From contig PXRM01000014.1 of the NCBI GenBank assembly GCA_003020985.1, forward strand, positions 78,265 through 142,264: a DNA stretch of 64,000 nucleotides, given 5' to 3'. The stretch's first letter is position 1. Every line of letters starts with the position of its first letter. The notes below the pieces were generated by a model that saw only the letters and a list, made by a program, of their open reading frames with translations, made no database searches and was not told the DNA's origin. The translations under genes were made by a program, and so were the position numbers. This stretch comes from Halobacteriales archaeon QS_4_70_19. GTDB lineage: Archaea; Halobacteriota; Halobacteria; Halobacteriales; Haloarculaceae. Of this stretch, positions 51,046-59,827 are shown in pieces.

Positions 51046-52278
51046 TTAGCCGCTCGGGTTGCCGAACGTGGGCAGGTTCTCCAGTTCGGCCTCGTCGAGG
51101 TCCCCGTCGAACGCCTCGCGGGCGATGACGCGCTGGTGGACCTCGTCGGCCCCGTCAACGATGCGGAACGCACGCACCGCCTCGTAGAAGTCCGCGAGCG
51201 GGAGCTTCCGGGAGATGCCGGCCCCGCCACAGCACTGCACGGCGAGGTCGATGGCGTCCTGTACGGTGTTGGCGGCGTACACCTTCGCCATGCCGACCTC
51301 GACGCGGGCCTGGTTGCCGCGGGTGATCTCCTCGGCGGCGTGGCGGACCATCGTCCGGGTGGCGTGGAGCCGCGTCTCCATGTCCGCGATCTCGTAGCGC
51401 TGGCTCTGCTTCTCCGAGAGCTTCGATCCGAAGGCGTCGCGGTCGGACATGTACGTCTTCGCGATGTCGAGCGCGCGCTCGGCCATCCCGGAGAAGCGCA
51501 TGCAGTGGGTCAGCCGGGCCGGGCCGAGCCGCTCCTGGGCGTGGACGAAGCCCATGTCCAGCCCGCCGAGCAGGTTCTCCTCGGGGACGCGGGCGCTGTC
51601 GTAGCGGATCTCGGCGTGGCTCTCGGGGAGGAGCGTCTGGCCGAGGTGCGGGGTGGGCTCGACGATCTCGACGCCGTCGGCGTCCGTCGGGACGAGGAAC
51701 AGCGAGCAGCCCTGGTAGGGGTGCTTGTCCTGGTTCGTCCGGGCCATCACGATGAGGACGTCGGACTCGTCACCCTGCGTGGTCCACCACTTGTGGCCGT
51801 CGATGACCCACTCGTCGCCGTCCTTCTCGGCGGTGGTCCTGATCATCTTCGGGTCGGAGCCGGCGCCGGCCCGCGGCTCAGTCATCGAGAAGCCCGAGCG
51901 GATGTCGCCGGCGACGAGCGGCTCCAGGTACTCCTCCTTTTGCCCGTCGGTGCCGACGAGCTCGATGGTGTGCATGTTCCCCTCGTCGGGCGCGTCGACG
52001 CGCATCGCGACCGCGCCCAGCAGCGAGCGGCCGGCCTCCTCGAACAGCGGGAGGACGTCGCGGAACTCCTCGCCCATGCCGCCGTGTGCCTCGTCGATCT
52101 GCGGGCAGTAGACCCCTCGGTCGCGGGCCTCCTCGCGGAGGTCCTCGATGAGCGACTCGTCGACGGGGCCGTGCCCCAGGTGCTCGCGCTCGGTCGGGAT
52201 GACGACCTCGTCCATGAACTCGCGTGCCCGCTCGGCCAGCTCCGTCGCCCGCTCGGAATCGTGGTAGTCGATATCCAT
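51046..52278 (-). CDS. Acyl-CoA dehydrogenase family protein
   Basis: 410 residues. FAD/substrate motifs: SGFSMTEPRAGAGSDP, WVIDGHKWWTTQGD, RMRFSG-like HCMRFSGMAERALDIA, and the C-terminal AVRAFRIVDGADEVHQRVIAREA. The sequence fits ACAD10/11-like or long-branched members rather than the classical short-chain ones. It oxidises an acyl-CoA and passes electrons to ETF. ATG 52278 lies about 25-30 bases after TTTACAAT. The divergent APH-type kinase gene is the usual partner of this ACAD branch. Confidence 0.9.
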   Translation of the reverse strand: MDIDYHDSERATELAERAREFMDEVVIPTEREHLGHGPVDESLIEDLREEARDRGVYCPQIDEAHGGMGEEFRDVLPLFEEAGRSLLGAVAMRVDAPDEGNMHTIELVGTDGQKEEYLEPLVAGDIRSGFSMTEPRAGAGSDPKMIRTTAEKDGDEWVIDGHKWWTTQGDESDVLIVMARTNQDKHPYQGCSLFLVPTDADGVEIVEPTPHLGQTLLPESHAEIRYDSARVPEENLLGGLDMGFVHAQERLGPARLTHCMRFSGMAERALDIAKTYMSDRDAFGSKLSEKQSQRYEIADMETRLHATRTMVRHAAEEITRGNQARVEVGMAKVYAANTVQDAIDLAVQCCGGAGISRKLPLADFYEAVRAFRIVDGADEVHQRVIAREAFDGDLDEAELENLPTFGNPSG

Positions 52279-52446
52279 GTACGGGCTCTTGCCGTGCATC
52301 CATTGTAAAGGAATCGCAGCAATCCACCCGACTGCAGCCCACCACCACCGGTCGACCCCCACATATACGTACCCCGCGGGGGAACGGTTCCTTACAATGT
52401 TAGCAACCGTGCCAGGACGGCGGGCCGACCCGGCCCGGGTGGGCGG

Positions 52447-53532
52447 ATGAGCGACGGCGAGTCCGACTACTTCCGGCGCATCGTCGACGAGGACGCGCTC
52501 GCCGAGTATCTGGAGGCGGAGCTGGGCCCCTACGGCGGCAGCTACGCGGTCGAGCACCACAAGGAGGGCCACTCCAACGAGACCCTGTTCGTGACGTGGA
52601 ACGACCGGGAGCTCGTCGTCCGGCGGCCGCCGCCGGGCGAGACCGCCGAGAACGCTCACGACGTCCTCCGGGAGTACCGCGTGATGGACGCGCTCCAGGA
52701 CACCGAGGTCCGCGTCCCGGAGACGATCCTGGCGTGTGACGACCACGACGTCCTCGGCGCCGACTTCTACGTGATGGACCGGATGGACGGCGTCGTCCTC
52801 CGCGACGAGGAGCCCGAGCGGTTCGTCACGCCCGACCGCCGCCGGCAGATCGGCGAGGAGCTCGTGGACGGGCTCGCCGAGATCCACACCGTCGACTACG
52901 AGGCCGTCGGGCTGGAGGAGGGCGACTTCGGCTACCCGCCCGGATTCACCGAGCGGCAGGTCCGGCGCTGGTCCGAGCAACTGATGTGGGCCTTCGAGGT
53001 GACCACCGGAGAACGCGAGGTGGAGGAGCTGTACGACGTGATGAGCTGGCTCCAGGACAACGTCCCGGAGGACCCGCCCGCGACGCTGGTCCACGGCGAC
53101 TACAAGCTGGACAACGTGATGTTCGCCGACGACGACGAGCCCCGCATCAACGCCGTCTTCGACTGGGAGATGGCCACCCTGGGCGACCCGTTCACCGACC
53201 TCGGGTGGATGCTGTCGTACTGGTGGGACGCGAAGGACCCCGCCCCGCCCGAGTCGACGAACTCGCTATCGAACACGTTCATGACCCGCGAGGGGTACCT
53301 CACCCGGCGGGAGCTCGTCGAGCGCTACGAGGAAAAGACCGGCCTGGAGTTCACCGACGAGAGGTTCTACCGCGTCCTCGCGGTCTACAAACTGGCCGGA
53401 CTCGGCGAGATGTTCTTCCGCCGCTATCTGGAGGGTAACTCCGACGACGACATGTACCCGAAGATGCGCCACGGCGTGCCGGCACTGGCCGAGCGCGCAC
53501 AACGCATCATCGACGGCGAAGAGCCACTGTAG
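52447..53532 (+). CDS. APH/phosphotransferase family protein linked to the acyl-CoA dehydrogenase
   Basis: 361 residues with an aminoglycoside-phosphotransferase-like kinase fold: ATP-binding region YAVEHHKEGHSNETLFVTW, RELVVRRPPPGE, the catalytic loop LVHGDYKLDNVMF and the metal-binding VFDWEMATLGDPFTDLGW. In eukaryotic ACAD10/11 this kinase type is fused to an acyl-CoA dehydrogenase and phosphorylates 4-hydroxyacyl-CoAs for catabolism. Here the two genes are split and divergent, sharing a 168-base promoter region with TTACAATG boxes on both sides. Function by analogy. Confidence 0.88.
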   Translation: MSDGESDYFRRIVDEDALAEYLEAELGPYGGSYAVEHHKEGHSNETLFVTWNDRELVVRRPPPGETAENAHDVLREYRVMDALQDTEVRVPETILACDDHDVLGADFYVMDRMDGVVLRDEEPERFVTPDRRRQIGEELVDGLAEIHTVDYEAVGLEEGDFGYPPGFTERQVRRWSEQLMWAFEVTTGEREVEELYDVMSWLQDNVPEDPPATLVHGDYKLDNVMFADDDEPRINAVFDWEMATLGDPFTDLGWMLSYWWDAKDPAPPESTNSLSNTFMTREGYLTRRELVERYEEKTGLEFTDERFYRVLAVYKLAGLGEMFFRRYLEGNSDDDMYPKMRHGVPALAERAQRIIDGEEPL

Positions 53533-53710
53533 TTCGCCTCTTAAGTGATAATCCCCCTTATAATCTCTTTCTATCCGATCCAAGCTTCTAGATTCCTCTA
53601 TTTCCAGATTATCTCGAGCCGACCAGAGCGTCCAGCTACGGTCGACCCGACCGGACGGCTCCGGTCTGCTTACCAGTCGGTAACGGGACTGGCTTAGGTG
53701 TCCGTTATCT

Positions 53711-53722
53711 AATAATTATATA
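53711..53722 (+). promoter_or_regulatory. Promoter of the beta-helix/lipoprotein pair
   Basis: TAATTATATACA lies about 25-35 bases before the ATG at 53745, with GGAGAGG immediately before the start codon. An inverted repeat CCAGTC (53673-53678) / GACTGG (53687-53692) sits upstream and may be an operator. Confidence 0.55.
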
Positions 53723-53744
53723 CAGTCAGTGTAATCGGAGAGGT

Positions 53745-55085
53745 ATGCGCAACAACCAGCCGTCGTCAACGCGCCGGACGTTCCTGCGGACGACCGGAGC
53801 GCTCGGGGCGCTGGGGGCGTCGGGGCAGGAGCTGACGGGCGTCACCGCCGAGTCGACGTCGCTCTCGACCACCACAGCTACGGGGACGGACGGTCCGTCT
53901 CGGGCCTGCGTGCTCGGACCGGACGAGACAGTGCTCGGCGGCGACGTCGTCGTCGGCGCGGACGGATACGGGACGATACAGGCGGCCTGGGACGCCGCGG
54001 CCGACGGCGACACCGTCTACGTCCACTCGTCGTACGACGCCGAGGCGGCCGGCGAGTCGTTCCCGGTCGTCCTCGACTACGGGCAGAAGGAGGTAGCGGT
54101 CGCCGGCGGACACCCGTCCGGCTCGGTCGTCGACGCCAGTCACACCGACCAGGACGTCTTCCACGTCGAGGGCGTGGCCCAATACGACTACCGGAACCAC
54201 CCGCTGCTGGCGAACCTCAAGATCGTCGGCGGGAACGTCGGCCTCCGCATTCGTGGCGCCCCGCACAACTGCTTCCGGAACCTCGTCGTCTACGCCACCG
54301 GGAGCCACGGCATCGCCATTGAGGAGGGCACCGGCCCGGACGGCGGGTCGCTCGGCTCGTTCGGGAACACGTTCATGAACTGCCAGGTGTGGAACGCGGG
54401 CGGCAACGGGTTCCACGAGGAGACCTCGGCGGACCCCCACGCGACGAACTACGCCTACTGCAAGGCCATGGCCTGCAAGGGCATCGGGTTCCGCCTGCGC
54501 GGCTGGATGACGAAGGTCCACGGCGGCGACGCCGAACTGAACCACGGCTGGGGCGTCGAGGTCCGGAGCTGCCAGAGCGTCCACCTCTCGGACGTCTACA
54601 TCGAGGGGAACGCGCGCGCCGAGTCGTTCCCGCTGGAGGTGTACGCCCGCTACGCGGACGGGCTCTCGATCGACAACTGCTACCTCCACGGCATCAACCC
54701 CCGCTCGACGGACCACTCGTACACCTACGTCCAGCGGGCGATCAACGTCCACGACTCGAACCAGATAGACATCCGGGACTGCACGTTCCGCCGGTACGGC
54801 GAGGGCGGCGTCGCCCTGTTCGGCTGTTCGGACGCCGACATCCACGTCCCCTCGCAGAACTACTCGGAGACGGACCTGCTGGCGATGGACCCGACGGCGA
54901 ACGGCTGCCTCCGCAGCCGGAGCGACGGGGCCGTGCTCCCGCAGGACCTGCAGGGCGTCGCCGGCCTGTTCGAGGGCGACTGTGGCTACCACGCCGACGG
55001 CACGAGCATCGCTCCGGCGGTCTGGTACGGCGGCGAGTGGCACGTCGCCGCCACGCAGCCGCTGAGCGAGACCACGAGCCAATGA
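53745..55085 (+). CDS. Tat-exported right-handed beta-helix protein
   Basis: 446 residues. Twin-Arg signal STRRTFLRTTGALGALG, then a Thr/Ser linker, then a pectate-lyase-like solenoid: GYGTIQAAWDAAADGDTVYVHS opens the helix, with coils such as NLKIVGGNVGLRIRGAPHNCFRNLVVY, SHGIAIEEG and NQIDIRDCTFRRYGEGGVAL. It may bind or cleave a polysaccharide; no catalytic residues can be named confidently. The stop overlaps the lipoprotein gene in ATGA, so the products are made together and may form a surface complex. Confidence 0.85.
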   Translation: MRNNQPSSTRRTFLRTTGALGALGASGQELTGVTAESTSLSTTTATGTDGPSRACVLGPDETVLGGDVVVGADGYGTIQAAWDAAADGDTVYVHSSYDAEAAGESFPVVLDYGQKEVAVAGGHPSGSVVDASHTDQDVFHVEGVAQYDYRNHPLLANLKIVGGNVGLRIRGAPHNCFRNLVVYATGSHGIAIEEGTGPDGGSLGSFGNTFMNCQVWNAGGNGFHEETSADPHATNYAYCKAMACKGIGFRLRGWMTKVHGGDAELNHGWGVEVRSCQSVHLSDVYIEGNARAESFPLEVYARYADGLSIDNCYLHGINPRSTDHSYTYVQRAINVHDSNQIDIRDCTFRRYGEGGVALFGCSDADIHVPSQNYSETDLLAMDPTANGCLRSRSDGAVLPQDLQGVAGLFEGDCGYHADGTSIAPAVWYGGEWHVAATQPLSETTSQ

Positions 55086-56182
55086 CCGACGCCGACGGCC
55101 CGACCGACGGGCGGGAGGCGGCGACAGGGACGACCAGGGACCGCCGCGGCCTCGCGGCGACGGCCGGAGTCCTCACCAGCCTGCTCGTGGGCGGCTGTTC
55201 GATAGTGGAGGAGCGCGCTCGCCGCCTCACCGGGCAGGACCGGGCCGAGAGCGAGCAGTCGATGGGCGCGGCGACGCCCTCTCCCGAGCCGACGGGGACG
55301 GCGACCTCGACCGCGCGACCGTCGCCGGCGGAGTCGCCGACGGGAACGTCGCCATCCGGGACCGATACCCCCCGGTCATCGGCCGGGGCGACCCCCGGTC
55401 GGGGCACCCCGCGGACCGTGACGCCGACCCGGCCACCCACACCCACGGAAACGGCCCGCCCGCCCGCCACCGACACCCCGGAGACCGCGGGGACGGCGGG
55501 TGGAACGGCGAGTCCGACCACGGCCGGCCCCGGCTCCGGTGGTAGTTCCGGTGGTGGCGGTGGTGGCGGCGGAGGGAGCGGTGGAGGCAGTAGTGGTGGG
55601 GGCGGTGGGAGCGGTGGCAGTGGCGGCAGCGGCGGTGGCGGAACGCCCCAGCCGACGGCGACTCCACAGCCGACCACGGAACCCACGCCGACTGCCACTG
55701 CGACACCGACCACCACGTCCACGCCGACCGAGACGACGCCGACCCCCACGGCGACCGAGACGCCCACGGCGACTGCGACCCCCACGGCGACCACGACTCC
55801 CACGCCGACCTCCACGCCCTCGCTCGGGCCCGCGCCGCGGACGCCCGTCGAACGGCTCTCGTCGACGGGGACGACGGTGACCGGGACGGTAACCGTCTCG
55901 GACCGGGACACCGGGTATCTCTGTCTCGTCGACGTCGAGACGACGGTCCCGTTCCGTTTCGGTGGAGGGACGGCCGAGGGCGGCGCAGTGAACTGGTATC
56001 TGGCCGACCCGACGGCGCTGGAGTCGTACTGGGACGGCGGCGACGGAGCGGTGTACGCGTCCTTCTCGGACTGGACGGCGTTCGACTTCGGCCCGTACAC
56101 GGCGGGCGCGGCGCCGACCGCGCTCCTCGTCGAGCCGGTCGACGGCGCCGTCACCCTCTCGTACTCGCTCACGCTCGGGTGA
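55082..56182 (+). CDS. Surface lipoprotein with long Pro/Thr and Gly-rich stalk
   Basis: 366 residues. A Tat-less hydrophobic signal ends in the lipobox LLVGGC (Cys about residue 40). Residues 60-255 are low complexity: Thr/Pro/Ser tracts around a Gly/Ser core (SGGGGGGGGGSGGGSS), then more TPT repeats, a typical glycosylated spacer. The last 110 residues form a small globular domain (VSDRDTGYLCLVDVETTVPFRFGGG and onward) that may be a beta-sandwich; family not recognised. It starts in ATGA overlap with the beta-helix gene, suggesting one surface unit. Confidence 0.82.
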   Translation: MTDADGPTDGREAATGTTRDRRGLAATAGVLTSLLVGGCSIVEERARRLTGQDRAESEQSMGAATPSPEPTGTATSTARPSPAESPTGTSPSGTDTPRSSAGATPGRGTPRTVTPTRPPTPTETARPPATDTPETAGTAGGTASPTTAGPGSGGSSGGGGGGGGGSGGGSSGGGGGSGGSGGSGGGGTPQPTATPQPTTEPTPTATATPTTTSTPTETTPTPTATETPTATATPTATTTPTPTSTPSLGPAPRTPVERLSSTGTTVTGTVTVSDRDTGYLCLVDVETTVPFRFGGGTAEGGAVNWYLADPTALESYWDGGDGAVYASFSDWTAFDFGPYTAGAAPTALLVEPVDGAVTLSYSLTLG

Positions 56183-56212
56183 GTCGGGCGGCGGGGAAGC
56201 GGGCGAGCGGGC

Positions 56213-56772
56213 CTGTGGGACCGCACTCGGGCTTATCTCCCTCCCGCAGGCGGGGTCGGACCGGGAGATCGCGAACGGGTTCGTCACGAAGGCCGACGAC
56301 TGGCGCGCGGAGGTCGACTGGGCCGACGCCATCGTGTTCGACGACATCTGGGTCGGGACGGGGGTCGGGAGCGGCGAGCTGGCCCGGGAGCTCCGGGATG
56401 ACGGCCACGCAGTCGTCGGGGGGGCGCCGAACACGGACCGCCCGGAGGAGGACCGCGGCTACGCGATGGAGATTCTCGAGGAGCGCGGGGTCGCCACCAT
56501 CGAGCACCGGGAGTTCTACGACTTCGAGGCGGGCATCCGACACGTCACACAGCAACCGACAGGTCGACGGACAGTGGCGGGCGGCCGGTGAGAGCGGGAT
56601 GCCCCTGGTCGTGACCGGGAAGGGGGAGACGACGACCGCGGCGCGCGAGCAGGCCTACGACCGGGTCGACAGAGTGCTGTTGCCCGACTGTTACTGCCGG
56701 GACGACATCGGGGAGCGCTGGGTCGAGGGGGACGGCGACCGGCTCCGGGCCTGGGGGTGCCTCGGTCCGTAG
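56213..56772 (+). pseudogene. Relic of a PurD-like ATP-grasp ligase gene
   Basis: Two adjacent frames carry pieces of one haloarchaeal phosphoribosylamine-glycine ligase-like protein. The first reads SDREIANGFVTKADDWRAEVDWAD, VFDDIWVGTGVGSGELARELR and NTDRPEEDRGYAMEILEERG (N-terminal and early ATP-grasp part, lacking its true start). The second, in another frame, reads PLVVTGKGETTTAAREQAYDRV and YCRDDIGERWV, the GARS C-terminal domain, and ends at 56772. Some 250-300 central residues are missing at about 56545. No functional product is likely. The left boundary is approximate. Confidence 0.75.
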
Positions 56773-56924
56773 CCAACCGGTAGGTGCCTCGGTTCTATCC
56801 ACCGAAACGGGCCCGTACGGGCACGGGACGGGGCCGCCACTGGCGCGGATAGATGCGGACAATATGACCTACTCACTCGTGTTTATGACCCCCCACACGC
56901 AAGGCACACGGCTTCCGGGTACGC

Positions 56925-56935
56925 TACCTATAAGA
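56925..56935 (+). promoter_or_regulatory. TATA box of crtB
   Basis: ACCTATAAGAT lies about 30 bases upstream of the ATG at 56964, appropriate for a leaderless or short-leader transcript. Confidence 0.6.
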
Positions 56936-56963
56936 TGCTAGCGGCCGTCAGTTACCCCACTGA

Positions 56964-57911
56964 ATGGTCGACGACGAGCAGCTCTCTCGGAGCAAGGCCA
57001 TCCATCGGCGGACCGGGCGGACGTTCTACTACGCGACGCGGCTGCTCCCCGAGCGGGTGCGTCAGGCGACGTACGTTCTGTACGCGTTCTTCCGGGTCGC
57101 CGACGAGGTGGTCGACGACGCGGAGGGGCTGTCCGCGGCCGAGCAGCGCGAGCGCCTAGAGGCGATCCGGGAGGCCGCGCTGACCGGCGAGACGGACGAC
57201 CCCGTCCTGGTCGCGTTCGCCGAACTCCGGGAGCGCTACGACATCCCGGAGGAGGAGGTGACGGTGTTCGTCGACGCGATGCTGACGGACATCGAGACGT
57301 CGCGCTACGAGACCTACGAGGAACTCGAGGCGTACATGCGCGGGTCGGCCGCCGCCGTCGGCGTGATGATGACCTACGTGATGCGCCCGGACGACCCCGA
57401 CGAGGCCATCCCCGCGGCCCGGCGCCTCGGCGAGGCGTTCCAGATGACGAACTTCCTGCGCGACGTCCGCGAGGACGTCGTCGAGCGCGACCGCATCTAC
57501 CTCCCCCGGGAGACGCTGGAGCGCCACGGCGTCACGAGCGAGCAGATCGAGCGGCTCGAGTACGACGAGGCGTTCGCCGCGGCCGTCCGCGAGGAACTCC
57601 GCCGGACCGAGTCGCTCTACCACGAGGGCGTGGCGGGCATCGGACTCCTCCCGATGGACTGCCAGCTCCCCGTCCTGACGGCGGCGGTGCTCTACGCCGA
57701 CCACCACCGGCTCGTCCGCGAGCGCGACTACGACGTGCTCTCGGAGACCCCCTCGCTGTCGACGCTCCGGAAGCTGCGACTCGTCGCGGAGACCCGGTGG
57801 CACTGGTTCTGGAACAAGGACCCCGAGGCCGTCTTCGCGAAGGTGAGCGCCGTTCCGTCGGGGACCCAGCGTCGCCACGACCACCCCGGCGAGCCGCTCC
57901 CCGCGCGGTAG
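56964..57911 (+). CDS. crtB: Phytoene synthase (squalene/phytoene synthase family)
   Basis: 315 residues. The first Asp-rich motif is DEVVDD (around residue 47), the second NFLRDVREDVVERDRIYLP, with LYAFFRVAD and the AYMRGSAAAVGVMM segment, all diagnostic of trans-isoprenyl head-to-head condensing enzymes. It joins two GGPP to phytoene, the first committed carotenoid step leading to bacterioruberin and retinal. The cruF gene lies convergently downstream, in line with carotenoid function over squalene synthesis. Confidence 0.92.
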   Translation: MVDDEQLSRSKAIHRRTGRTFYYATRLLPERVRQATYVLYAFFRVADEVVDDAEGLSAAEQRERLEAIREAALTGETDDPVLVAFAELRERYDIPEEEVTVFVDAMLTDIETSRYETYEELEAYMRGSAAAVGVMMTYVMRPDDPDEAIPAARRLGEAFQMTNFLRDVREDVVERDRIYLPRETLERHGVTSEQIERLEYDEAFAAAVREELRRTESLYHEGVAGIGLLPMDCQLPVLTAAVLYADHHRLVRERDYDVLSETPSLSTLRKLRLVAETRWHWFWNKDPEAVFAKVSAVPSGTQRRHDHPGEPLPAR

Positions 57912-57962
57912 TTCGGCACCGAATTTCCACGGTATTGGGTGATCCGACCCGCTCTTTTTCGG

Positions 57963-57984
57963 ATTAGAACATAATTGTTCTAAT
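57963..57984. terminator. Palindromic terminator between crtB and cruF
   Basis: ATTAGAACA-TAAT-TGTTCTAAT is a perfect nine-base stem with a four-base loop, flanked by T-rich (CTTTTTC) and AT-rich sequence. It lies between two convergent stops and can serve both strands. A regulator-binding palindrome is an alternative. Confidence 0.6.
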
Positions 57985-58010
57985 TATTTCCTTATGTCCG
58001 GAGCACACAC

Positions 58011-58868
58011 TCAACCCCGCAGCGACGGCCACGTCGGTCGGACGTCGAAGTCGAACCGGTCGGTGGCGAGCAGGCCGGCGCCCAGCGCGGCCGCCAGGCC
58101 CACGGGCACCCAGTTGCCGAAGTAGGCGTTGACCGCCCCCCAGAGGAGGACGAAGGAGACGAGGTCGTCGAGCACGAACTCGCAGTCGGCCAGGCGCCCG
58201 CGCAGGCCCGCACGGGCGAACGCCGCGTCCAGCGTCACGACGGCTACGGTCGCGGACAGCACCCACCCGGCGTAGTTCGACCAGGGGACGCCGTAGTACG
58301 CCCCCGGAGGGTCGTACGCCCAGAAGGTGAGCGCCACGGCACCGGGGTCGAGCACGAGGTCCATCAGCAGGACCACCGCGATGACCGCGGGCAGGCGGAC
58401 GAGCGCCGCCTCCGCGCGCGGCCCCAGTAACAGCAGACAGAGTAGGTAGGCGTTGACGACGAGCGGGAAGAAGAAGACGGGCAGTCCCAGCGGCACCGTA
58501 TCCAGCAGCATCGGCCCCAGCTCGACGCCGTATTCGAAGCTCCCGTACGGGAAGCCGGTCAGGACGCCGACGTACTCGATGCCGTACGAGTACGCGGCGA
58601 GGACGAGGAGGCCCGCAGCGGCCCGGCGGTCGACCAGGGGCGCGAGTCCGGCCACGAGCGGCAGGCGCATCACGAGCGTCCCGAACAGGATGAGGTACGG
58701 GTTGAAGTTGACTACGCCGGGCAGGAGCCGCTCGGCCGAGGCGACCAGCAGCACCGCCCCCATCAGTGGGAAGACGACGGCGATGGTGAACCGGTGCTCC
58801 CGGACTAGGTCGTCCAGCCCCGCCTCCACCCGGGCGCGAGCCGGCAGGGAGAGCGCGTCCGTACTCAC
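58011..58868 (-). CDS. cruF: Bisanhydrobacterioruberin hydratase (CruF)
   Basis: 285 residues, multi-pass membrane protein of the CruF/DUF422 family. Landmarks include AYSYGIEYVGVLTGFPYGSFEY, LMDLVLDPGAVALTFWAYD and YYGVPWSNYAGWVLSATV. In haloarchaea CruF hydrates bisanhydrobacterioruberin to bacterioruberin at the final step of the C50 carotenoid path. Usual partners crtD and lyeJ are not in this window. The start is GTG 58868. It converges on crtB. Confidence 0.92.
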   Translation of the reverse strand: MSTDALSLPARARVEAGLDDLVREHRFTIAVVFPLMGAVLLVASAERLLPGVVNFNPYLILFGTLVMRLPLVAGLAPLVDRRAAAGLLVLAAYSYGIEYVGVLTGFPYGSFEYGVELGPMLLDTVPLGLPVFFFPLVVNAYLLCLLLLGPRAEAALVRLPAVIAVVLLMDLVLDPGAVALTFWAYDPPGAYYGVPWSNYAGWVLSATVAVVTLDAAFARAGLRGRLADCEFVLDDLVSFVLLWGAVNAYFGNWVPVGLAAALGAGLLATDRFDFDVRPTWPSLRG

Positions 58869-58937
58869 TACCCGTTCGGAGGGGTGGGCGGAGGAAAGGG
58901 GTTCGGATACGTACCGGGGGCGGCGGGCACCGCCGGT

Positions 58938-59711
58938 TCAGAGCCCGGTCGGGTGCTCGATGTACGTCGTCTCCACGTCCTCGTCCCAGCCGGCGACGCG
59001 GTCGGCCAGTGCTTGGACGCCGAACGTCTCCGTGGCGTAGTGGCCCGCCAGGAAGACGTGAACCCCGGCCTCGCGGGCCTCGTGGTACGCCGGCTGCTTC
59101 CCCTCGCCCGTGACGAGAGCGTCGACGTCCTTCTCGCGGGCCTCGTCCAGCCAGTCCGTACCGCTGCCCGTCAGGACGGCCACGTCCTCGATCTCGTCGG
59201 GGCCGAAGTCGAGTACCTGCACGGGGCGGCCGCCGGTCGAGAGTGCGGTGAGGTCGTCGCGCAGGTCCTCCACCGTCCGCGGGTCGGCCGCGCGGGCGCG
59301 CTGCCCGACGTGGACGCCGCCGGACTCGCCGAACGGCTCCACGACGTCGAGGCCGAGGTGCTCCGCGAGGAGAGCGGCGTTGCCGAGTTCGTCGTGCCCG
59401 TCCAGCGGCGTGTGGACGGCGTACAGCGCGAGGTCGCGCTCGACGAGCGCGGCGACACGGTCGTACTCCTTGCCGGTGACGGCGTCGATGCCGCCCCAGG
59501 AGATGCCGTGGTGGACGACGACGACGTCCGCGCCGCGTTCGGCCGCCGCCTCGAACGTCGCTACCACGCCGTCGACGGCGAACGCCGCCGTCTCGACCGT
59601 CGCGTCCTCGGGCCCGACCTGCAGACCCTGGACGGCGGCGTCGGCCGCGTAGTCCTCGACGTCGAGGAGGTCGTTCAGCCGCTCGGTGAACTGCCAGAGG
59701 GGAACGGACAT
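58938..59711 (-). CDS. Nif3-like dinuclear metal center protein
   Basis: 257 residues. NIF3/DUF34 fold with GLQVGPED at the start, VVVVHHGISWGG (metal His pair), YAVHTPLDGHDELGNAALLAEHLGL and the C-terminal LVTGEGKQPAYHEAREAGVHVFLAGHYATETFGV. The family binds two metal ions in a hexamer; proposed roles include GTP cyclohydrolase-like and metal-insertion functions, none settled. ATG 59711 is chosen over upstream codons of the track ORF. It is divergent from the TatD-like gene. Confidence 0.9.
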   Translation of the reverse strand: MSVPLWQFTERLNDLLDVEDYAADAAVQGLQVGPEDATVETAAFAVDGVVATFEAAAERGADVVVVHHGISWGGIDAVTGKEYDRVAALVERDLALYAVHTPLDGHDELGNAALLAEHLGLDVVEPFGESGGVHVGQRARAADPRTVEDLRDDLTALSTGGRPVQVLDFGPDEIEDVAVLTGSGTDWLDEAREKDVDALVTGEGKQPAYHEAREAGVHVFLAGHYATETFGVQALADRVAGWDEDVETTYIEHPTGL

Positions 59712-59827
59712 GCTTCGTCCTCGCAGGGGGGACGTTTCAGGGTTGCCGCTCGGCCGGCGACGGTCCCGGGAGCGGGCCCGCGGGCGCATCCCGGACGCTT
59801 TTCGCCGCGGCCGTCCCACGCTCCGGT

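Noticed and set aside
55520-55880. Simple-sequence repeats as a phase-variation tract
   Set aside because: The GGTGGC and ACGCCGAC-like repeats are imperfect, in frame, and explained by the Gly and Thr/Pro stalk of the lipoprotein.
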